In this document: positions 7,370 to 13,595 of the stretch, in pieces | Numbering within the stretch: the stretch's first letter is position 1 | Layout: every line of letters begins with the position of its first letter | From: UBA8199 sp035358715 | Lineage (GTDB): Bacteria; Verrucomicrobiota; Verrucomicrobiia; Limisphaerales; UBA8199 | Reading direction: 5' to 3' | NCBI GenBank assembly: GCA_035358715.1 | Contig: DAOPPX010000130.1 | Coordinates: 1 to 13,595, forward strand | Length of the DNA: 13,595 nt | Notes under the pieces: generated by a model | The model's input: the letters and a program-made list of their open reading frames with translations, nothing else | Databases searched by the model: none | Told to the model about the DNA's origin: nothing | Made by a program: the position numbers and the translations under genes

Positions 7370-7397
7370 TTGACTCGCGGCGCGGTTTTCCTACTAT
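7370..7397 (+). promoter_or_regulatory. Putative sigma70-type promoter for eno
   Basis: TTGACT (7370-7375, five of six consensus bases) and TACTAT (7392-7397, four of six) are separated by 16 bp. Transcription would start near 7404 and give a leader of about 125 bases before the eno ATG. The leader could fold, for example GCGGGCT with AGCCGC near 7455-7475, but I recognise no known regulatory RNA. The call rests on sequence match and position only. Confidence 0.35.
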
Positions 7398-7528
7398 GTG
7401 GCCCTCACCTTGAACACAGGGTGGGCATGGAAATCATCGGCGCATAATCGCCAGCGGGCTTAACGTGAGCCGCCGGGCCCTGGACGGCCTTAGTGATTTC
7501 CCAGGTTCGGAATTGATTACACATATTT

Positions 7529-8800
<1,272 letters not shown>

Positions 8801-8832
8801 CCCCTGGCCGGCTCAACTTACTTTGGTTGACG

Positions 8833-8862
8833 AATGGCTGCGCTCGCAAGAGCGCGGCCATT
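8833..8862. terminator. Strong hairpin terminator between convergent eno and valS
   Basis: A 13-bp stem (8833-8845 with 8850-8862) is fully paired apart from one G:U wobble and is closed by a GCAA tetraloop (GNRA type). On the plus strand it is followed by TACTTTTG, a short T-tract, which fits an intrinsic terminator for eno starting 32 bp after its stop. On the minus strand there is no T-tract, so any action on valS transcripts is less certain. Confidence 0.8.
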
Positions 8863-8916
8863 TACTTTTGCCGACTGCACCCGACGGGAATTGGCGGGCA
8901 GGAGCCGAGGAGCCAC

Positions 8917-11802
8917 TCAGTTGTGCAAGGACTCAAGGGCCTTCCGGGCGCGCTCGCGCTTGGCCTGCCACTCAGCCAGGCGCTGCTGATGCTCTTGCAG
9001 CACATGCGGCGGCGCTTTGGCGGTGAAGTTCGGATTGCTGAGCTTCTGATTGGTCTTCGTGATCTCGCTCTCGATCTTCTCCAACTCCTTGGTGAGCCGT
9101 CCTTTTTCCGCGGCCACATCAATCAGTCCTTCCAGCGGCAGATATAGGTTGCCCAGTTCCGAGTGGACGCCGGGCGTGCCCTTCTTTGGCTGGTGATTCG
9201 GGTCTATCTCGAGCGCCTCGGCATTGAGCAGGAGCTTCAGAACCTCGGCCTCGTGTGGCATGACCGGCTGGGACGGCTTGAAGACAAACCTGACCTTCTT
9301 ATTGGCCGGGATATTGCCTTCGCGGCGCAGATTGCGGCCCTGGCTGACGAGGTCATTTCTGGCATTGACGGCGTCCAGGCAGCCGGCGTCCAGCCCATAG
9401 TGCCCGCGGAAATCCTCATCCAGCGGTTTGGGCCACGGCGCAAACATGATGGTCTGCCCGCCCTGCGTCGCCGGCATATCTTCGTGGTAGCCCATGCCGT
9501 GCCACAACTCCTCCGTGATGAACGGCAGGAACGGGTGGAACAGGCGCAGTGCGTGGGAAAGGACGAAGTCTATGACCGCCAGGGTATTGGCGTGGCGGCC
9601 ATCTTGGCCCGTGGCGCCTGTGGCCGGTTGCGTCGAGAGGACGGCCTTGCTGGCCTCAACATACCAGTCGCAGTATTCGCTCCAGAAGAAGCGATAAAGG
9701 ACCTGCGCGGCTTCGTTGAAGCGGTAATCGGCGAAGGCGGTGGTGATTTCCCGGATCGCCTGGTCGAGCCTGAGCAGGATCCACTTGTCGTCGCTGGTCA
9801 GGAGGCTGGGTTGAATCTCGCCCTGCGCCTCGCCGCCCTGCATTTGCCGGAAGCGGCAGGCGTTCCAGAGCTTGTTGCAGAAGTTGCGGCCCAGCTCGAC
9901 GTCCTTCTCGTCGAAGAGCACATCCTGGCCCAGCGGCGCGCTGCGCATGGTGCCGAAGCGGAGGGCGTCGGCGCCGTATCTGCCGATCAGGTCGAGTGGG
10001 TCGGGCGAGTTGCCCAGGCTCTTGCTCATCTTGCGGCCCAGCTTGTCGCGGATGATGCCCGTGAAATAGACGTTGCGGAAGGGCAGTTCCCCCATGAACT
10101 CGTAGCCCGCCATGATCATGCGCGCCACCCAGAAGAAGATAATGTCCGGCCCGGTAACAAGGTCAGTGGTGGGGTAAAACTTCTTCAGCGTCTCGGTCTG
10201 CTCCGGCCAGCCCATTGTGGCGAAAGGCCAGAGCCACGAGCTGAACCAGGTATCGAGAACGTCGGGGTCCTGAGTGAAGCCTTCCGTGATCAAACGTGCG
10301 CCGATTTGTTCGTCAGTTGAGCAGACAAACAATTCGAACTCGTGATTTGGCTTCCCGGCGTCCATGGACTCCGTTAGCTCGGCGTGAAGCAAGTCGATGG
10401 TGCTTCCAGTGCCGAGATGGAGGATTCGGAACACCGTGTTCGCGCTGGCCGCATCATGGAGTCTTACCACCTCGTCGAACGTATGCGTGCGGTTGTTTTC
10501 TGGCGTGTTTGGGAGGGTGATTCGCTTTGTCCACACCGGCACGCGGTGCCCCCACCAGAGCTGGCGGCTGATGCACCAGTCCCTGAGGTTGTGCATCCAG
10601 TGCGAGTAGGTTTTCACCCAGCGGTCGGGATGGAACGCCATTCGTCCTTCTTCGACCGCTTTGGTGGAAGTCTCCACCCCCGGATATTTCAGGAACCACT
10701 GTTCGCTCAGGTACGGCTCGATGGGGACATGGCTGCGCTGGCTGTAGCCAACGTTGTGGACGTAGTCCTCGACCTTCAGCAGCAGGCCCTGCTGGGTCAG
10801 TTCCTCGATAACCGCCTGGCGCGCCTCCATGCGGTCCATATCGTCGAAGTCCTCGCCTGCGGCCTCGGTCATCTTGCCATCGGGGCCGATGACAACGGTG
10901 AAGGGAAGCTTGTGGCGAAGCCCCATCTCGTAGTCCGCTGGATCGTGGGCGGGCGTCACCTTCACGCAGCCGGTGCCAAACTTCGGGTCCACCAGCTCGT
11001 CTGCGATGATGGGGATGGACTTGTTCTGCAAGGGCAGCAGGCACCTGCGCCCGATGATCTTCTGGTAGCGCGGGTCCGTTGGGTTCACTGCCACGGCTTC
11101 GTCACCCAGCATCGTCTCTGGGCGCGTGGTGGCGACCACCAGGAACCCGTCGGCCTTGGGCTGGCCCTTGTCATCGAGCAGCGGGTACTTCAGGTGCCAG
11201 AGGTGGCCCTTTTCCTCGATCATCTCGACTTCTTCGTCGGAGAGGGCGGTGCGAGCGGCAGGGTCCCAGTTGACCATGCGTTTGCCGCGGTAGATCAAGC
11301 CTTTCTTGTAGAGCTCGACGAACACCTTCTGGACGCAGCGCGAGTAGTCCGGGTCCATCGTGAACCGTTCGCGCGTCCAATCGCACGAGCAGCCCAGCTT
11401 CTTGAGCTGCTGGATGATGATGCCGCCGTGCTTCTCCTTCCAGGCCCAGACATGTTCCAGGAACTTCTCCCGGCCCAGGTCGTCGCGGTGCTTCATGACG
11501 CCCTGCTTGCGGAGGGTCTTCTCCACCACCGCTTGCGTCGCAATGCCGGCGTGGTCGGTGCCGGGCAGCCACAGCACCTCCTTGCCGTCCATGCGGGCCT
11601 TGCGGGCGAGGATGTCCTGGATGGTGTTATTGAGCACGTGCCCCATGTGGAGCATGCCCGTCACATTCGGCGGCGGGATGACGATAGAGTAGGCTGGTTT
11701 CGAGGAAGCGGGGTTGGCGGCGAAGCAATTATGCTTCAGCCAGAAGTCATACCACCGCGCCTCGACAGCTTGGGGTTCGTAGGCTTTCGGAATCTCAGGC
11801 AT
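8917..11802 (-). CDS. valS: Valyl-tRNA synthetase
   Basis: ValRS charges tRNA-Val and proofreads mischarged Thr. It is a class Ia enzyme of 961 residues. Visible in order: the HIGH-type motif HMGH at residues 52-55 (in PPPNVTGMLHMGH), the CP1 editing domain with TTRPETMLGDEA and a PAHDPADYEMG segment, WWGHRVPVW, DVLDTWFSSWLWP, and the KMSKS loop at 591-595. The anticodon-binding helical domain and a C-terminal coiled coil (about residues 895-960, rich in Lys/Glu) complete it. Between VPVW (~residue 422) and DPDVLDTW (~514) lies a ~90-residue segment with no CxxC pairs, where many bacterial ValRS proteins have a shorter linker or a zinc ribbon. I recall similar inserts in verrucomicrobial ValRS. 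ATG 11802 starts 7 bp after the cimA stop, so the two genes are very likely co-transcribed. Confidence 0.98.
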   Translation of the reverse strand: MPEIPKAYEPQAVEARWYDFWLKHNCFAANPASSKPAYSIVIPPPNVTGMLHMGHVLNNTIQDILARKARMDGKEVLWLPGTDHAGIATQAVVEKTLRKQGVMKHRDDLGREKFLEHVWAWKEKHGGIIIQQLKKLGCSCDWTRERFTMDPDYSRCVQKVFVELYKKGLIYRGKRMVNWDPAARTALSDEEVEMIEEKGHLWHLKYPLLDDKGQPKADGFLVVATTRPETMLGDEAVAVNPTDPRYQKIIGRRCLLPLQNKSIPIIADELVDPKFGTGCVKVTPAHDPADYEMGLRHKLPFTVVIGPDGKMTEAAGEDFDDMDRMEARQAVIEELTQQGLLLKVEDYVHNVGYSQRSHVPIEPYLSEQWFLKYPGVETSTKAVEEGRMAFHPDRWVKTYSHWMHNLRDWCISRQLWWGHRVPVWTKRITLPNTPENNRTHTFDEVVRLHDAASANTVFRILHLGTGSTIDLLHAELTESMDAGKPNHEFELFVCSTDEQIGARLITEGFTQDPDVLDTWFSSWLWPFATMGWPEQTETLKKFYPTTDLVTGPDIIFFWVARMIMAGYEFMGELPFRNVYFTGIIRDKLGRKMSKSLGNSPDPLDLIGRYGADALRFGTMRSAPLGQDVLFDEKDVELGRNFCNKLWNACRFRQMQGGEAQGEIQPSLLTSDDKWILLRLDQAIREITTAFADYRFNEAAQVLYRFFWSEYCDWYVEASKAVLSTQPATGATGQDGRHANTLAVIDFVLSHALRLFHPFLPFITEELWHGMGYHEDMPATQGGQTIMFAPWPKPLDEDFRGHYGLDAGCLDAVNARNDLVSQGRNLRREGNIPANKKVRFVFKPSQPVMPHEAEVLKLLLNAEALEIDPNHQPKKGTPGVHSELGNLYLPLEGLIDVAAEKGRLTKELEKIESEITKTNQKLSNPNFTAKAPPHVLQEHQQRLAEWQAKRERARKALESLHN

Positions 11803-11809
11803 GGGTAAG

Positions 11810-13375
11810 TCACTTCTGCATCAGCGCGTATTCGAGACTGTCCACCAGGGCTTGCAGGCTGGCTTCGATGATGTTGTCATTAACGCCAACCGTGCCCCAC
11901 TCTTTCTTGCCATCGGTGGACTGGATAAGCACACGGGTGCGCGCGCCGGTGCCGGTGGAGGATTCCAGGATGCGGACCTTGTAGTCCGTGAGCACCACCT
12001 TCCTGAGCTGCGGGTAGAATCCTGCGAGCGCGGCTCTCAGGGCCTTGTCGAGCGCATTCACCGGGCCATCGCCCTCGGCGACCGTGTGGCCGGCTTGGGC
12101 GCCGACGCGCACTTTGACTGTCGCCTCACAAACAGAGCCAGACCCTGCCCGGCGCATGGAAACGTGGTAGGCATCCACCGTAAAGGGCAATTCCGTGTGT
12201 CGGAGCGCCCGGCTGATGAGCAGCGCCAGAGACGCTTCCGCCGCCTCGAACTCGTAGCCTTCGTGTTCCAGTTCCTTGATGCGAGCAAGGATGGTCTTCA
12301 ACTCCGGCGTGTCGTTGGCCACGGGGAATCCCAATTCCTGGGCCTTCATCACGATGTTGCTCTTGCCGGCCAGGTCGCTGATCAGCACGCGCCGCCGGTT
12401 GCCTACCAACGCCGGGTCTATGTGCTCGAAGCTCCGCGCTACCTTTTGGACCGCATTGACGTGCATGCCCCCCTTGTGGGCAAAGGCGGTTCGTCCTACC
12501 CAAGGCTGCCGTGGATTGTGGCGGAAGTTGGCAATTTCGTCCACGAACTGCGAGAGGTCGCGCAACTCGGCCAGTGATTTCGCCGGCATGCAGACCTTCT
12601 TCATCTTAAAGGCGATATTGGGGATCACGCTGGTGAGGTTGCAGTTGCCGGTCCGTTCACCGTAGCCGTTCATGGTGCCCTGCACATGGGTCGCGCCCGC
12701 TTCGACAGCCGCCAGTGCGTTGGCTACTCCCAGCCCAATGTCGTCATGAGTGTGGATGCCAAGACGGGTTGTGAGCTTGCCCCGCGCTGCGGCGGTAATC
12801 GCGGCTACTTCGCGTGACAAAGAGCCGCCGTTCGTGTCGCACAGAACCACTACATCCGCGCCGGCCTTTTCGGCCGCCAGCCAGGTGGCAAGGGCGTATT
12901 CGGGCTCGTCTTTGTACCCATCGAAGGCGTGTTCGGCGTCGTAGATAACGAACCGGCCGTTATCCTTGAGAAACCGCACCGTGTCGGCTATCATCGCCAG
13001 GTTTTCGTCGGGCGTTGTCCGGAGCACTTCTTTGACGTGCAAGAGCCAAGTCTTGCCGAAAATGGTGACCACCGGAGTGTGGGCTTCCAGCAACAAACGG
13101 ACCTGGTCATCGCTCTGGACCTGGACCCCCTTGCGGCGGGTGGAGCCAAAGGCCGCCAGGCGGGTCTGTTTGAAGTTCCTGCGCCGCGCTTCCGCAAAGA
13201 ACTCGATGTCCTTGGGATTAGACCCCGGCCAGCCACCCTCGACGTAGTGGACCCCGAACGCGTCTAATCTCTCGGCGATGCGGAGCTTGTCCATCACCGA
13301 GAAGTTGATGCCTTCGCCCTGGCTGCCGTCGCGCAGGGTCGTATCGTAGATTTCGACTTCGGGTTTCATAGCCAT
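11810..13375 (-). CDS. cimA: (R)-citramalate synthase
   Basis: CimA condenses pyruvate with acetyl-CoA to (R)-citramalate, the first step of the threonine-independent route to 2-oxobutyrate and isoleucine. The N-terminal HMGL-like TIM barrel has YDTTLRDGSQGEG (R15, D16), VEGGWPGSNPKD, the divalent-metal motif H208-T-H210 (GIHTHDD), and GYGERTGNCNL with N244. The C-terminal LeuA-type dimerisation/regulatory domain (from about residue 385) includes DAYHVSMRR and ends with NIIEASLQALVDSLEYAL. The GGWPGSNPKD text and 521-residue length fit the CimA/TIGR00977 type rather than 2-isopropylmalate synthase LeuA or homocitrate synthase. Two ATGs compete: 13375, and 13369 (giving MKPEVEIYD). A GGGA directly before the first ATG is better spaced for the second. 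It is first in an operon with valS. Feedback control by isoleucine is likely from the family, not shown here. Confidence 0.93.
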   Translation of the reverse strand: MAMKPEVEIYDTTLRDGSQGEGINFSVMDKLRIAERLDAFGVHYVEGGWPGSNPKDIEFFAEARRRNFKQTRLAAFGSTRRKGVQVQSDDQVRLLLEAHTPVVTIFGKTWLLHVKEVLRTTPDENLAMIADTVRFLKDNGRFVIYDAEHAFDGYKDEPEYALATWLAAEKAGADVVVLCDTNGGSLSREVAAITAAARGKLTTRLGIHTHDDIGLGVANALAAVEAGATHVQGTMNGYGERTGNCNLTSVIPNIAFKMKKVCMPAKSLAELRDLSQFVDEIANFRHNPRQPWVGRTAFAHKGGMHVNAVQKVARSFEHIDPALVGNRRRVLISDLAGKSNIVMKAQELGFPVANDTPELKTILARIKELEHEGYEFEAAEASLALLISRALRHTELPFTVDAYHVSMRRAGSGSVCEATVKVRVGAQAGHTVAEGDGPVNALDKALRAALAGFYPQLRKVVLTDYKVRILESSTGTGARTRVLIQSTDGKKEWGTVGVNDNIIEASLQALVDSLEYALMQK

Positions 13376-13550
13376 TCCCGCAACCGCGGGAGGGAATATT
13401 TACGCGATAGGAAGGCGGATGCAAAGGCGAAAGAAGCAACTGCGGCCTTTTCCGGGCAAAGGCGCAAGAGAAGCGGCTGAGCAACTGCGGTGTTGAATTG
13501 GCACCTCCCGACAGAAGTCTCAAGGCACCTGCGATGGGTCGGCAGCCGCG
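13376..13550 (-). promoter_or_regulatory. Upstream region of the cimA-valS operon with spaced direct repeats
   Basis: This non-coding stretch precedes cimA. AGCAACTGCGG occurs twice, at 13435-13445 and 13480-13490, 45 bp apart start to start, which is about four turns of DNA. A CCCGC/GCGGG hairpin (13377-13391) lies immediately upstream of the cimA start and could affect translation. I see no convincing -35/-10 pair and no leader peptide rich in Ile, Val or Leu codons, so attenuation of the classical type is not supported. The open frame across it (13366-13581) is probably chance. Confidence 0.4.
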
Positions 13551-13595
13551 CCGTCCCAGCCCCGTCCCAACCCCGTCCCAATACCGTAGTACCTC
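13551..13595. repeat. 11-bp tandem array running off the right edge
   Basis: Four consecutive 11-bp units start at 13551, 13562, 13573 and 13584: CCGTCCCAGCC, CCGTCCCAACC, CCGTCCCAATA and CCGTAGTACCT. The last unit is identical to the unit at 1962-1972, and the next base (C) fits a fifth unit, so the array is truncated by the window. The array has a CCGT core and the same period as the arrays at 1957-2051 and 2308-2385. Confidence 0.88.

Larger units (their letters stand above)
7163..7528. other. 366-bp divergent promoter region between typA and eno
   Basis: This non-coding spacer lies between two divergently read housekeeping genes and must hold both promoters. It contains a 12-bp tandem duplication (7307-7330) and a plausible eno promoter (7370-7397), listed separately. 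A small CCCCG/CGGGG hairpin flanks a minus-strand TTGACG at 7228-7233 on the typA side, but no good -10 follows at the expected distance. No small gene or known riboswitch was recognised. Confidence 0.6.

Noticed and set aside
10384..11808. 474-codon plus-strand open frame antisense to valS
   Set aside because: It lies wholly opposite the conserved valS frame; its product is compositionally odd (Val/His/Leu/Arg-rich) and matches no family. Long antisense frames are expected opposite GC-rich genes.

Overview
The window is chromosomal DNA of a GC-rich bacterium (roughly 60% GC by eye). It looks like Verrucomicrobiota, probably near the Limisphaerales/Pedosphaerales. This is an inference from three things: the TMTC-like membrane/TPR protein, a valyl-tRNA synthetase whose zinc-ribbon region is replaced by a longer cysteine-poor insert, and the N-terminus of a secreted metallo-beta-lactamase-fold protein. 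There is no rRNA, tRNA, phage, transposase or CRISPR sequence. The coding content is mostly housekeeping.

Layout, left to right. (1) Minus strand: the 5' part of an exported MBL-fold-like gene runs off the left edge, and upstream of it lies miaB (tRNA methylthiolation). (2) A 764-bp gene-free stretch (1787-2550) carries two unusual arrays of 11-bp degenerate tandem repeats, one of them folded into a 30-bp perfect inverted repeat. (3) Plus strand: a polytopic membrane protein with eight C-terminal TPRs, then a small YdcH/DUF465 protein with an added CxxCxGxG tail. (4) typA/bipA on the minus strand converges on the DUF465 gene across a GC-rich hairpin. (5) typA and eno diverge from a 366-bp spacer holding a tandem 12-bp duplication and a plausible sigma70-type promoter for eno. 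(6) eno (plus) and valS (minus) converge on a strong GNRA-loop hairpin. (7) cimA and valS form a tight minus-strand operon with a 7-bp gap, linking citramalate synthesis (isoleucine precursor) with Val-tRNA charging. (8) Upstream of cimA another 11-bp tandem array continues off the right edge and shares an identical unit with the array near position 1962.

The genes cover tRNA modification (MiaB), tRNA charging (ValS), ribosome-associated GTPase function (TypA), glycolysis (Eno) and branched-chain amino-acid synthesis (CimA). The part not explained by known gene families is the 11-bp repeat family. It occurs at separate intergenic sites, in both orientations, with a CCGT core. The period is not a multiple of three but is close to one helical turn.
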